64,000 nucleotides of DNA from Aliivibrio wodanis (GCA_000953695.1 LN554846.1:1426001-1490000), one strand, 5' to 3'. Positions 54,724 through 62,353 are shown, counted from the stretch's first letter. Numbers and translations are program-made. Notes: generated by a model not told the origin, from the letters alone.

Positions 54724-55254
54724 ATGATTAATAAATCAAAGTTGAAATCTATAGCATTTACGACAATGAGACTTGAGGTTGAAAATGTTGACTCTTATTT
54801 GGCGTCAGGATTGTTGAAATCACAGTTATTGTCTGAAATTGTTAGCTTACTTTCTCCCTCAGTTGTTGAATCATTACCTCCATATTTTCATGCTATTAAT
54901 ACTGAATCGGATGCTGAAATCTGGCTTTTGAAAATGGTATCAGAAAGCCATTTGTTTTCAGTTAAACGTAAAGGTTTTGACCCGATTATTGGTTTCGTTT
55001 TCCTTTATGAATCAGATAATGCTACAGCTCATTTAGGTTATCTATTAGCTGAACCTAGTTGGCATCAAGGTTACGGTAGTGAGTTATTATTTGGTTTACT
55101 TAAAAGCTGTCGTGATAACCAATTAGTAGAAAAACTTATTGGTGGTGTAGATATTGGAAATGTAGTTTCAGCAAAGTTACTTGAAAAAGTTGGTTTTGTT
55201 GCAACTCAAGAGAGTGGCAATGGCGTCATTTTCTACGAATGTGTGTTGTCTTAA
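54724..55254 (+). CDS. Cassette GNAT N-acetyltransferase
   Basis: 176 residues. HLGYLLAEPSWHQGYGSELLFGLL near residue 100 holds the acetyl-CoA loop, and GGVDIGNVVSAKLLEKVGFVATQ the typical C-terminal end. The first 90 residues form the substrate side and are not informative. TTAAGGTAACG precedes the start. Integron cassettes commonly carry such genes of unknown substrate. Confidence 0.8.
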   Translation: MINKSKLKSIAFTTMRLEVENVDSYLASGLLKSQLLSEIVSLLSPSVVESLPPYFHAINTESDAEIWLLKMVSESHLFSVKRKGFDPIIGFVFLYESDNATAHLGYLLAEPSWHQGYGSELLFGLLKSCRDNQLVEKLIGGVDIGNVVSAKLLEKVGFVATQESGNGVIFYECVLS

Positions 55255-55261
55255 CCACAAA

Positions 55262-55449
55262 TTATAACAAACGACTATGGTGTCAATAATTCAGTTTTGG
55301 AGTTCCCCCTCAAGCTGAAGCTTTTTTATTACTAATACTTCCAAGCTCAGGGAGATTACTTATTGGTATGTTCAAACTTCTATTATGATGAAATATTGGT
55401 AGGTTTTTGATTGGGGCAGGGTGAAGGTGAAGTCCTACAGTCTCGTTAA
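55262..55449 (+). repeat. Cassette end with type-2 boundary (repeat R2, copy a)
   Basis: Starts TAACAAACGACTATGG and ends TCCTACAGTCTCGTTAAC. From about 55360 it matches R2 copies at 57030 and 58116 (TTCTATTATGATGAAATATT). It acts as the right boundary of the GNAT cassette. Confidence 0.55.
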
Positions 55450-55461
55450 CTGGTTCTCGGT

Positions 55462-55965
55462 TTAAATTAATTCACCGATACTGGCTCTAATGTCTGCAAT
55501 TGTAATAAACAGTTTGTTATCAGTGTCTTTGAACGCAGTAAAACCGTATTTCTCATAGAAATATTCAGCGCCATCTTTTGAGTCAACAATGACAACAGGG
55601 AAGGCGACTGTTTCACTTGCCATTAATAGTTTTCTAAGCGCATCAATCAAAAGCCATTCACCGAAACCTTGACCTTTATATCTATGGTCAACGGCTAAGC
55701 GAGCAATCAAACCACCAGAAGTTACACTGTAATGTTTCTTCTGTAATTTAGGAGGTAAATCCTGAATATCAATCGGAGTCATGGTTAATGTGTAATAACC
55801 AATAATGTGCTCAGGACATTGTTTATCTTCAAGAACAAAGGTACGAGTATTGTCTTTCTTAGCTTGTTGGCTTGCCATAACTTTCAAGTAATTATTGAGT
55901 GAGGTAATACCACAATCAAAACGGTTTCGGTCATGTTTAGCTTTTTCTAATTGGACAGTATTCAT
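55462..55965 (-). CDS. GNAT-family toxin (TacT-like)
   Basis: 167 residues. LIARLAVDHRYKGQGFGEWLLIDAL near residue 86 is the acetyl-CoA loop, followed by VVIVDSKDGAEYFYEKYGF. This GNAT, next to a DUF1778 antitoxin, fits TacT/AtaT-type toxins that acetylate charged tRNA and stop translation. It overlaps the antitoxin by 1 base. The module reads leftward, against the direction of the cassettes. Confidence 0.85.
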   Translation of the reverse strand: MNTVQLEKAKHDRNRFDCGITSLNNYLKVMASQQAKKDNTRTFVLEDKQCPEHIIGYYTLTMTPIDIQDLPPKLQKKHYSVTSGGLIARLAVDHRYKGQGFGEWLLIDALRKLLMASETVAFPVVIVDSKDGAEYFYEKYGFTAFKDTDNKLFITIADIRASIGELI

Positions 55966-56237
55966 TATTGAGTTTTATTCATATAACGTGAAGCGGCTTG
56001 TTGTAACTTGCTATTTGGTTTGGCTGGTTGGTCTAACGCAGTCATTAAACTCATAGCATCTTGCTGACTTAGTTGTAAGGCACGTTCACGTTCCATAATA
56101 GTTTTTGCTTTTTCTACAGCCGCACTAAGCACAAATGAGTTAATGCTAGACATACCGGCAATAGCCGCAGCTTGAGACAGTAGTTCTTGTGTCTCAATAT
56201 CTACACGTGCTGTAATACGAGGTAATGCAGTAGCCAT
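55965..56237 (-). CDS. DUF1778-family antitoxin (TacA-like)
   Basis: 90 residues from the ATG at 56237 (GGAG 5-6 bases upstream). The ribbon-helix-helix N-terminus MATALPRITARVDIETQELL binds DNA, and MSSINSFVLSAAVEKA follows; the C-terminal helix wraps the toxin. Two copies of a GTG-CAAAGTG-CAC operator lie upstream. It is the first gene of the pair. Confidence 0.85.
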   Translation of the reverse strand: MATALPRITARVDIETQELLSQAAAIAGMSSINSFVLSAAVEKAKTIMERERALQLSQQDAMSLMTALDQPAKPNSKLQQAASRYMNKTQ

Positions 56238-56251
56238 AATAATCTCCATTG

Positions 56252-56322
56252 TGTGTCAAAGTGGCACAAGTGAATTCTAGTTTAATTATTATGCGCTGAC
56301 AAGTTGGTGTCACTTTGGCACG
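56252..56322. promoter_or_regulatory. Twin operators of the DUF1778/GNAT toxin module
   Basis: GTGTCAAAGTGGCAC (56253-56267) and GTGTCACTTTGGCAC (56307-56321) are variants of one palindrome, in inverted orientation, spaced about 54 bases apart. A cassette boundary GTTAGC follows at about 56324. Confidence 0.6.
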
Positions 56323-56382
56323 CAGTTAGCAAATGCATTAACATAACTTACCACGCTCGGGGAAATCAGAAAGGGGTACGAA

Positions 56383-56742
56383 ATGAATCAGCATGAAAAA
56401 CTAAATTATGTAGAGTTTGGTGCAAAGGACTTAGAATCAACTAAATCATTTTTCTCTTCAGTTTTTGGTTGGAATTTTGTCGACTATGGTCCGGAATATT
56501 CAGCGTTTTCCAATCAGGGTTTAGACGGTGGTTTCTTTAAGGCAGATTCTTGCAGCCAGACAAATTCTGGCGGGGCTCTTTTGGTCTTTTACAGTGCGGA
56601 TATCGAATCTACATTGAGTAAAGTTGTTCAAAGTGATGGTGAAATCATTCGTCCTATATTTGAGTTTCCTGGTGGCTGTCGCTTTCACTTTCTAGAGCCA
56701 AGCGGCAATGAGTTCGCAGTTTGGTCGGAAGCTCGCATATAA
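56383..56742 (+). CDS. Cassette VOC-family protein
   Basis: 119 residues with the glyoxalase/bleomycin-resistance fold: MNQHEKLNYVEFGAKDLESTKSFFSSVFGWNFVDYG, then LLVFYSADIESTL and HFLEPSGNEFAVWSE. The metal residues are only partly conserved (Glu in the last strand). Bleomycin-type resistance cannot be claimed. It is preceded by AGAAAGGGG. Confidence 0.8.
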   Translation: MNQHEKLNYVEFGAKDLESTKSFFSSVFGWNFVDYGPEYSAFSNQGLDGGFFKADSCSQTNSGGALLVFYSADIESTLSKVVQSDGEIIRPIFEFPGGCRFHFLEPSGNEFAVWSEARI

Positions 56743-56745
56743 CAA

Positions 56746-56909
56746 ATAAGGATTAAGCGCTACCAGCGTTAAATCTCCTCTGGTTTCACTTTAGCCATTA
56801 TCCTTATTATGTTTGCCTTTCGGCTATCTCGATCGCGTTATACCCACGCACTCCATGTCATGCAGACAATGAGGGCAGTTTCGTATTGCTTTGGCTCAAA
56901 TGGGTATAG
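56746..56909 (-). repeat. E element copy 5 (fragment)
   Basis: E left end ATAAGGATTAAGCGC joined, by an internal deletion, to the part that encodes the zinc tail (minus strand RNCPHCLHDMECVGITRS). The tail keeps the CPHC pair. The copy continues into unrelated sequence that matches copy 8 near 62570-62620, then a type-2 cassette end. Confidence 0.5.
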
Positions 56910-57023
56910 TTACTCGATAGTGCCGGAGATGAGGATAGGGACAAAAGTATTTTGATTCGAGTGATTGATTTTGAAGTTAGGCATAACAGTGCTTTGTGAC
57001 GAATAATTAAGATTAGATCACAA

Positions 57024-57114
57024 GTAGTTAGTGTGTCCAGGCTTCTATTATGATGAAATATTGATAGGAATTTAGTTGGGACTGGGTGGGGAGTAATCCT
57101 ATAGCCTCGTTAGG
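57024..57114 (+). repeat. Cassette end of type 2 (repeat R2, copy b)
   Basis: AGTTAGTGTGTCCAGGCTTCTATTATGATGAAATATTGATAGG through AATCCTATAGCCTCGTTAG. Homologous to R2 copies a and c. It directly precedes the GIY-YIG gene. Confidence 0.6.
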
Positions 57115-57131
57115 TTATTACAGGGAATGTT

Positions 57132-57971
57132 ATGATCCGAAGCATTAATAGTGACGAAAAAATATGCGTCGTAAGATATAAAGATAAATTTCATCTTGCT
57201 GTGGGTGGACAGTTTGAAATTATGTTACATCAGCATAAATTTGAACATATTTCAGACGCAGTTGCGCAAGCCTTAAAAGTAATTGCTCGTAGCGAGATTA
57301 ATACCGAATACTGGAGTGAATCTAAAGGTGGGATAGATAACATTTTCCTACTTAGGAAAGAAAAAAAGAAACAAAAAGCGCATCTTTGGAATGGCGTAGA
57401 TACATTTTGTCGAATGTGGAGCACTGGTGGACTAAATGCTAAGAAAGATGACTTTATCTTATCTAGCTCAACTTATGGCAAGGAAATTTGTTCTTTATGT
57501 CAAAATCGAGCTCCTGATGGGTATCATTATCCAACAGACATCAGTTCTGTTGATGACGGTGAAGATGTCATGTTGTCAAAATTTGCGTCAACAGATATTA
57601 ATTATATGCGCAAGAGTGAAATCTATACATATGTGTTAGCACTTGAGGGTGGCTATTACTATGTTGGTCAAGCTATTGAGCCAGAAAAACGAATTAAATC
57701 TCATTTTAATGGAAAAGGATCTTCATGGACGAAACTGCATACACCCGTGGAAGTCATTTCGATCGAAGCGACAGATACAGAAAACTGGAAAATAGCAGAA
57801 ACAATTGAGAATAGTATCGTATTAGAAAACATGGTTGCTCATGGATGGAAATTCGTCAGAGGTGGTTTCTGGAGTTTGGTAGATGACGTTGCAACTGAAA
57901 AAACGTTAGTAAATCAGTCTCGGTATTTATCCTCCCTTGGTTTTGACGCTGAGAAAGTTTTAGCTCCGTAA
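57132..57971 (+). CDS. Cassette protein with GIY-YIG nuclease-like domain
   Basis: 279 residues. From about 165 it reads YTYVLALEGGYYYVGQAIEPEKRIKSHFNGKGSSWTKLH, the GIY-YIG core (GG.YYVG with a downstream Arg-His pair), and ends with a Glu in ETIENSIVLEN and WKFVRGGFWS, which fit the catalytic Glu and the family closing motif. A CSLC pair near 133 may bind zinc with other Cys/His. The N-terminal 130 residues (FCRMWSTGGLN and earlier) are unassigned. It probably cuts DNA; possible roles include defence against phage or mobile DNA. Confidence 0.75.
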   Translation: MIRSINSDEKICVVRYKDKFHLAVGGQFEIMLHQHKFEHISDAVAQALKVIARSEINTEYWSESKGGIDNIFLLRKEKKKQKAHLWNGVDTFCRMWSTGGLNAKKDDFILSSSTYGKEICSLCQNRAPDGYHYPTDISSVDDGEDVMLSKFASTDINYMRKSEIYTYVLALEGGYYYVGQAIEPEKRIKSHFNGKGSSWTKLHTPVEVISIEATDTENWKIAETIENSIVLENMVAHGWKFVRGGFWSLVDDVATEKTLVNQSRYLSSLGFDAEKVLAP

Positions 57972-57978
57972 CCTACAA

Positions 57979-58115
57979 ATAAGGATTAAGCTCAGCCAGC
58001 GTTAAATGCCGGGTGTTGAACAAGCCCGTAGCCACTTCTTATAGTAAATTGTACTATCTAGTTTGGTAGGTGCATCGTCTTGAGTCTTTATCAAGGCAAG
58101 CGAGGCTAAGATAAT
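57979..58115 (-). repeat. E element copy 6 (left part)
   Basis: ATAAGGATTAAGCTCAGCCAGCG to the CGTCTTGAG/TCAAGGCAAGCGAGG hairpin, about 137 bases of E. The E copy then joins the R2 repeat. Confidence 0.55.
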
Positions 58116-58208
58116 TAGTTATTGGTATATTCAATCTTCTATTATGCTGACATGTGGATAGGATCTTGTCTGAGAATGGGCGAGGGAGAAACCCTACAGC
58201 CTCGTTAG
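58116..58208 (+). repeat. Cassette end of type 2 (repeat R2, copy c)
   Basis: TTAGTTATTGGTATATTCAATCTTCTATTATG to AAACCCTACAGCCTCGTTAG. Boundary of the S66 cassette. Confidence 0.6.
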
Positions 58209-58241
58209 TTTACTTAATCAAATTATGGAGGATTAAATTAA

Positions 58242-59246
58242 GTGTTATATCCAAAGGCTTTAATTGGTGGTGACAAAATCGGTTTTTTCTCACCGTCATC
58301 ACCTGCAACTGTGTTTGCCGAAATTCGATTTGAACGAGCCAAAGCTTACCTAAAATCAAAAGGTTTTGAACTGGTTGCAGGTTCTCTAACTGGAAAAACA
58401 GATTCCTATCGTTCAGGGTCGATTCAAGAACGTGCGAATGAGTTAAATGAACTTATTCGTGACCCAAGTGTTCGTTGTATTATGTCTACGATTGGTGGGA
58501 ATAATAGCAATGCACTATTGCCATATATTGATTATGAAGCCCTACGTAATGACCCTAAAATAATCATAGGCTACTCAGATGTTACCGCATTACTAATGGG
58601 AATTTATGCCCAGACAGGGTTAATTACATTTTATGGCCCTGCTTTAGTTGCTTCATTTGGAGAGCTTCCACCGCTAGTTGATGATACGTTTGATTCATTC
58701 ATCGATATACTGTCGTCAACTTCAAGTATGTATTCTTATGTTATGCCAAAAGAATGGACAGATGTTCGTATTAACTGGGATACGCAAGACACAAGCAAGC
58801 CTACCTACTCAAATGAATGGGAGTTTATCGGTAAGGGGATTGTTCAAGGTCGCATTGTAGGTGGTAACTTAAATACAATAGCTGGTATATGGGGAAGCCC
58901 GTATATGCCAACGATCCAGCAAGGTGACATCTTATTTATTGAAGATTCATTAAAAGGTATTGAAACGGTAGAGCGCTCTTTTGCTCATTTACTTGCTTGC
59001 GGTGTTTTTGACAAAGTAGGGGCTATTATATTAGGTAAGCATGAGCTATTCGATGATAAGGGGACAGACCGAACACCACTTGATGTACTTCTTGAGGTGT
59101 TGAATGGTAAGGAAACACCAATATTTTATGGTTTCGATAGCTGCCATACTCATCCTATGCTCGTTACGCCACTAGGCATTCAAGGGAGAATCGACTTTGA
59201 TAATAATAGGTTTACCCTTGAAGAGAGGTGGGCATCAGCAAACTAA
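58242..59246 (+). CDS. Cassette S66 peptidase (MccF/LD-carboxypeptidase-like)
   Basis: 334 residues, GTG start with GGAGG 10 bases upstream. Serine peptidases of family S66 have a Ser-Glu-His triad. The Ser lies in IIGYSDVTALLMG near residue 110, the Glu region in IVGGNLNTIAGIWGSPY and ILFIEDSLKG, and the His in DSCHTHPM near 299. S66 includes LD-carboxypeptidases of peptidoglycan recycling and MccF, which destroys microcin C. The full-length N-terminal GGDKIGFFSPSSPA also matches. Cassette placement makes peptide-antibiotic immunity a reasonable guess. It is directly followed by an attC left half. Confidence 0.85.
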   Translation: MLYPKALIGGDKIGFFSPSSPATVFAEIRFERAKAYLKSKGFELVAGSLTGKTDSYRSGSIQERANELNELIRDPSVRCIMSTIGGNNSNALLPYIDYEALRNDPKIIIGYSDVTALLMGIYAQTGLITFYGPALVASFGELPPLVDDTFDSFIDILSSTSSMYSYVMPKEWTDVRINWDTQDTSKPTYSNEWEFIGKGIVQGRIVGGNLNTIAGIWGSPYMPTIQQGDILFIEDSLKGIETVERSFAHLLACGVFDKVGAIILGKHELFDDKGTDRTPLDVLLEVLNGKETPIFYGFDSCHTHPMLVTPLGIQGRIDFDNNRFTLEERWASAN

Positions 59247-59283
59247 CAAGCGTTTTAGACTAATTCGCAACGCTTGGCATTTC
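59243..59283 (+). repeat. attC left half (partial)
   Basis: CTAACAAGCGTTTTAGACTAATTCGCAACGCTTGGC is the left arm of a VCR-like site, but it runs straight into a truncated gene instead of a right arm. It marks a deletion through the attC. Confidence 0.75.
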
Positions 59284-59576
59284 TCATTATCTTTGTTTAT
59301 CAACGACCAGAACTAGCATGGCAGTTTGTGCAAGCTAGAGAGATTGTTGAAGGGCGAAAGATCCTCCCAGAACACTTTGTTCAACAATTTTTTGGTTCCC
59401 AGGCTGTAGTTGAACAACTTAAACAGAAATTTGGACAAAGAATACAGGTCGATTTGCTGCTAAAAGATAATGATGGTTCACTAGAAATTATCATAGTAAT
59501 GTAAATTCACTAAAACCATACTTAAAACCAACATACACTCCTGAAGAAGTCGAAGAAATAGTAGGAATTAAATGAT
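59280..59576 (+). pseudogene. Truncated and frameshifted zeta-toxin-family remnant
   Basis: The frame from about 59284 to 59504 encodes PELAWQFVQAREIVEGRKILPEHFV and VDLLLKDNDGS, the C-terminal part of zeta-toxin-family (P-loop kinase) proteins. The N-terminal P-loop half is missing. A 1-base shift near 59487 moves the rest into the frame that reads HSNVNSLKPYLKPTYTPEEVEEIVG, ending in ATGA at 59576. The left cut lies inside an attC, suggesting deletion between cassettes. Confidence 0.65.
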
Positions 59577-59724
59577 GAATACAAATACTAACACAGCCTC
59601 ACCGTTATCTCGCTTTGTAAAGAATGCTTCATCAAGGGATAAAAAGAAGGTTTATAAAAAAGTAATAGCAGCAGCTATAGAGTCGCAAATTAGCATTATA
59701 AAAAAGGCTCAATCTCACGCCTAA
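59572..59724 (+). CDS. Small 50-residue protein downstream of zeta remnant
   Basis: MMNTNTNTASPLSRFVKNAS, then a basic helix KKKVYKKVIAAAIESQI and a short tail. It starts within the ATGA of the zeta remnant stop (or at ATG 59575). Small proteins of this sort follow zeta-toxin genes in vibrios and relatives, from memory. Toxin loss makes its role unclear. Confidence 0.55.
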   Translation: MMNTNTNTASPLSRFVKNASSRDKKKVYKKVIAAAIESQISIIKKAQSHA

Positions 59725-59739
59725 ATCTTGGCATAATAA

Positions 59740-59906
59740 ATAAGGATTAAGCGCTGTGCAGCCAGCGTTAAATTCCGGGTGTTGAACAAGCCCGTAGCCA
59801 CGTATTCGTTGCAAGCCTTTAGAACAATACATGCTGCAAGATGAACAGCAAGAGCTCAAGGGTGGGTAAAGTGCCAATTCATAAAGGCGATGATATCGTT
59901 CTAGTT
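59740..59906 (-). repeat. E element copy 7 (two fragments)
   Basis: ATAAGGATTAAGCGCTGTGCAG (59740-59804) is an E left end. The piece AATTCATAAAGGCGATGATATCG (59876-59906) matches the region around the recombinase start. Between them is unrelated sequence. It then joins the right half of an attC at 59907-59977 (TTAACGCTGCGTTATAT). Confidence 0.5.
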
Positions 59907-59989
59907 AAGTTTAGTGTTTACGGTGGTATGGTTTAGGTAAGGTGGTAGTGTGCTCACTACTTAACGCTGCGTTATATGCAGTGTTAGGT

Positions 59990-60258
59990 TCAAAATAGAT
60001 CGCTATGTGAGCCAATCCTTGCAAGTTGTAGTTGCCCATCAAATATACGATAAATGAGTACTAAGTCTGGTTTTATATGACAGTCGCGAAACCCACTCCA
60101 ATTTCCCGTTAAAGAATGATCTACATTTTTAGGGTCTAATGTTTCATTTCTTTGTAATTTTGAGATGATATTGCCAACTTCGATGATATCGGGGATTGGC
60201 ATTTTGTTATCTTCTTAAAATCCTTTTTAAATTGCGTTGAGTATTCTAGGTTATACAT
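59990..60258 (-). pseudogene. YafQ-family toxin, broken by a 1-base deletion
   Basis: The start at 60258 overlaps the antitoxin stop, typical of dinJ-yafQ, and reads MYNLEYSTQFKKDFKKITK. Then the frame shifts. The rest (from 60202) encodes PDIIEVGNIISKLQRNETL and SLTGNWSGFRDCHIKPDLVLIYRIFD, the YafQ fold with catalytic His/Asp. Adding one A to the A-run just before ATGCC restores one continuous frame. The toxin is therefore probably inactive unless the ribosome slips there. Confidence 0.75.
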
Positions 60259-60529
60259 TTGTCACTTTGCCTTCAGTGAGATCAGAAAACATCTCATCTA
60301 TAGAGTTGGCTTTGTGTCCTTTATTTTCAACAAGTTCTTTCATTGCAGCAGCAGAAACTTCATTTGGCTGAGGAACTCGTAGCTCAAATGGAATACCACC
60401 ATGGTTAATAACAGCTTTAGCAAATAGCTTAATTGCTTGTGATGTGCTTAGGCCAACTTCACTGCAGATACTAGTGAAAGCAAGTTTGGTATCATGGTCT
60501 ATGCGGGTACTTAGCATTTCATTTTTCAT
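60251..60529 (-). CDS. RelB/DinJ-family antitoxin
   Basis: 92 residues: MKNEMLSTRIDHDTKLAFTSICSEVGLSTSQAIKLFAKAVINHGGIPFELR, the ribbon-helix-helix DinJ type, with a C-terminal acidic tail that would block the toxin. The TAA overlaps the toxin ATG. It would still repress its own promoter even if the toxin is dead. Confidence 0.88.
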   Translation of the reverse strand: MKNEMLSTRIDHDTKLAFTSICSEVGLSTSQAIKLFAKAVINHGGIPFELRVPQPNEVSAAAMKELVENKGHKANSIDEMFSDLTEGKVTNV

Positions 60530-60550
60530 AATTAGACCTTAATAAGTTAT

Positions 60551-60577
60551 ACTTTGTAATACATAGTTGTACAAAGT
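60551..60577. promoter_or_regulatory. Operator of the DinJ-type antitoxin
   Basis: Perfect 8-base arms ACTTTGTA and TACAAAGT, separated by 11 bases, lie just upstream of the antitoxin start. Confidence 0.6.
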
Positions 60578-60595
60578 CTATATACATATAAGAAA

Positions 60596-60708
60596 TGCGT
60601 CAACACGATATCTTACCTTCGGCGTTCTAGGGTTCTTTGAATTTACCGTATTAAATGGTAGATTTAGGCTTAATCTACATGGTAGCAAACGTGTTATAAA
60701 GGCGTTGT
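60596..60708 (+). repeat. Integron attC site (VCR-like) after the DinJ module
   Basis: GCGTCAACACG to CGTGTTATAAAGGCGTTG. Left arm GTCAACACG pairs with CGTGTTATAAAGGC; internal arms TAGGCTTAATCTAC and GTAGATTTAGG also pair. Resembles attC site 5. Confidence 0.7.
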
Positions 60709-60736
60709 TCGGTTGTTGAAAAAATAGGAGTTTAAA

Positions 60737-61069
60737 TTGCTAGAAATCAAAACAATAGGGCTTTTCTTTGTAACCGCTATTGCAGAAATATTGGGCTGCT
60801 ACTTGCCTTACCTTTGGTTAAAAGAAGATAAATCTATCTGGTTATTAGTGCCTGCAGCTTTCTGTCTTGCTCTATTTGCATGGTTATTGTCTTTACATCC
60901 GACAGCTGCTGGTAGAGTTTATGCCGCTTACGGTGGTGTCTATATTTTTGTCGCAATTTTATGGTTGTGGGTTGTAGATGGCATCCGTCCCAGCTTATGG
61001 GATATTGTAGGTGCTTCAGTCGCGATACTAGGAATGGCAATCATAATGTTTGCCCCAAGAACGACATAA
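60737..61069 (+). CDS. ynfA: YnfA/UPF0060-family membrane protein
   Basis: 110 residues, four hydrophobic helices: [61 protein letters not shown] and [19 protein letters not shown]. The YAAYGGVYI motif is the UPF0060 signature. The family is related to small multidrug-resistance proteins but its role is unsettled. It starts with TTG (AATAGGAG 8 bases upstream). It is followed at 21 bases by the Nudix gene with no attC between, so the two share a cassette. Confidence 0.85.
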   Translation: MLEIKTIGLFFVTAIAEILGCYLPYLWLKEDKSIWLLVPAAFCLALFAWLLSLHPTAAGRVYAAYGGVYIFVAILWLWVVDGIRPSLWDIVGASVAILGMAIIMFAPRTT

Positions 61070-61090
61070 CAACACTTTAAGAGGTTAATT

Positions 61091-61543
61091 ATGATCCCAT
61101 TAAATACATCAATTGTGTCAGGCGTGGCATTATCTAAAATTGATGGCGAAGTGAAAATGCTACTCATGAAAAGAGTAAAAGGTGGCTTTTGGTGTCATGT
61201 CGCTGGCTCAATTGAAGAAGATGAAACCGGCATTGATGCTATCGTTCGTGAGTTTAAGGAAGAGACTCAAATTGAAGTGTCAAACCTATACAATGCTCAG
61301 TTTTTAGAGCAGTTTTATGAAGCGAGTGTGAATGTAATTCAGCTTATCCCTGTTTTCGTTGTGATGTGTCCACCAGAGCAAGAGGTGGTGCTAAATGAAG
61401 AACACACAGAATATAAGTGGTGTAGTTTAGAAGACGCACTAGAGTTAGCCCCATTTCCAAATCAACACGCTGTGTTTAAGCACGTGTGGTCGTATTTTGT
61501 AGAAAAGCCAGTCAATGCGCTTTATCGGGTAGATGTTGGCTAA
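61091..61543 (+). CDS. Cassette Nudix hydrolase
   Basis: 150 residues. The Nudix box reads GSIEEDETGIDAIVREFKEETQIEV; the consensus GX5EX7REUXEEXGU is met except that the final Gly is Gln. The REFKEE part binds Mg2+ and the enzyme hydrolyses a nucleoside diphosphate-X compound. A basic pocket MKRVKGGFWCHVAG precedes the box. Neighbouring YnfA suggests a joint cassette; the substrate is unknown. Confidence 0.85.
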   Translation: MIPLNTSIVSGVALSKIDGEVKMLLMKRVKGGFWCHVAGSIEEDETGIDAIVREFKEETQIEVSNLYNAQFLEQFYEASVNVIQLIPVFVVMCPPEQEVVLNEEHTEYKWCSLEDALELAPFPNQHAVFKHVWSYFVEKPVNALYRVDVG

Positions 61544-61560
61544 TAAACCATTTAAATCTT
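61541..61560 (+). repeat. Degenerate attC left arm
   Basis: TAATAAACCATTTAAATC resembles the TAACAAAGCATTTAA left arm of attC sites, but no right arm or core follows. It may be a relic of a lost cassette boundary. Confidence 0.35.
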
Positions 61561-61578
61561 CTATGGAGGAATGGCGTA

Positions 61579-61739
61579 ATGAGCAATCGTGATCTATTTT
61601 CAGAGTTAAGTTCAGCTCTTGTTGAAGCTAAAGAGCATTCAGAGGGTAAAGTTACTCTCAAAACTCACCAAGTAAATGACTCCGTGAGCTAAATGTCTCA
61701 CCAGAGGAAATCGTCAGTATTCGGGAGCAACTCAATATG
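61579..61739 (+). pseudogene. Truncated, frameshifted antitoxin-like fragment
   Basis: The frame MSNRDLFSELSSALVEAKEHSEGK is the start of an XRE/MqsA-type antitoxin. It stops at 61692, but shifting one base near 61685 allows RELNVSPEEIVSIREQLNMS to continue, the family's linker to the helix-turn-helix. After that it is cut and replaced by the start of the next gene (MSSVSEKDWKLF). The DNA-binding half is missing. Confidence 0.65.
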
Positions 61740-62060
61740 TCATCTGTCTCAGAGAAAGATTGGAAATTATTTCGGAAGCTACAAGTGGAATTAACGTCGA
61801 AAGCTTGTGATCTAGTATTTAAGAAAGTTGAAAATATAGCCAATAATCGAGGTGGTAAAGAACATCAATCGTATTTGGACTTGTATCGTTTGATTGGCGA
61901 AGAAGATGCCAAAATTGCTGAGATGTTTAATAACCCAACTCGAAACAATGTATTGATGAAAATTGTTTTCTTAAAAAAGTATGGAATATTGAGTGATGAT
62001 CAGCTTCATTTCTTTAGTGAAGAAACACAAGAGTTTGTGAGTAGCTTGCTCGAAGAGTAA
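61737..62060 (+). CDS. Cassette hypothetical protein, 107 residues
   Basis: Starts MSSVSEKDWKLFRKLQVELTSK and continues as several helices: YLDLYRLIGEEDAKIAEMFNN and LMKIVFLKKYGILSDDQLHFFSEETQEFV. I have a dim memory of similar multi-helical proteins in integron cassettes, with no function. No Cys or His cluster. It may use the ATG that interrupts the antitoxin fragment, or a fused frame. The coding character looks real. Confidence 0.6.
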   Translation: MSSVSEKDWKLFRKLQVELTSKACDLVFKKVENIANNRGGKEHQSYLDLYRLIGEEDAKIAEMFNNPTRNNVLMKIVFLKKYGILSDDQLHFFSEETQEFVSSLLEE

Positions 62061-62092
62061 ACGTAATAATCCAAGTAAATTATAGGTGACGT

Positions 62093-62353
62093 ATGTTAAA
62101 AGTAATTGATGTTGATTTGGTAGCTGACTTTACACTTGAGCTTACTTTTAGTGACGGTTATGCCGGTGAAGCAAACTTAACTGAGTATTTCCAAAAAGAA
62201 GCATTTAGCCATGTAGCTAATTTTCAAAAGTTTGCATTAACGGCTGACGGCTCTCTTGATTGGAGTGGTGTTGAATTATCAGCGGCAACGTTAAAAGAAA
62301 TCACGGTTGATAGTTATATTGAATCTGATTTAACGCCTTTTGACGTTAAATAA
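62093..62353 (+). CDS. DUF2442 protein
   Basis: 86 residues: MLKVIDVDLVADFTLELTFSDGYAGEANLTEYFQKEAF and LDWSGVELSAATL. This matches DUF2442, often found next to a DUF4160 protein in toxin-antitoxin-like pairs. No DUF4160 partner is visible here, so it may be an orphan half of a module or a separately acting cassette gene. Confidence 0.75.
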   Translation: MLKVIDVDLVADFTLELTFSDGYAGEANLTEYFQKEAFSHVANFQKFALTADGSLDWSGVELSAATLKEITVDSYIESDLTPFDVK

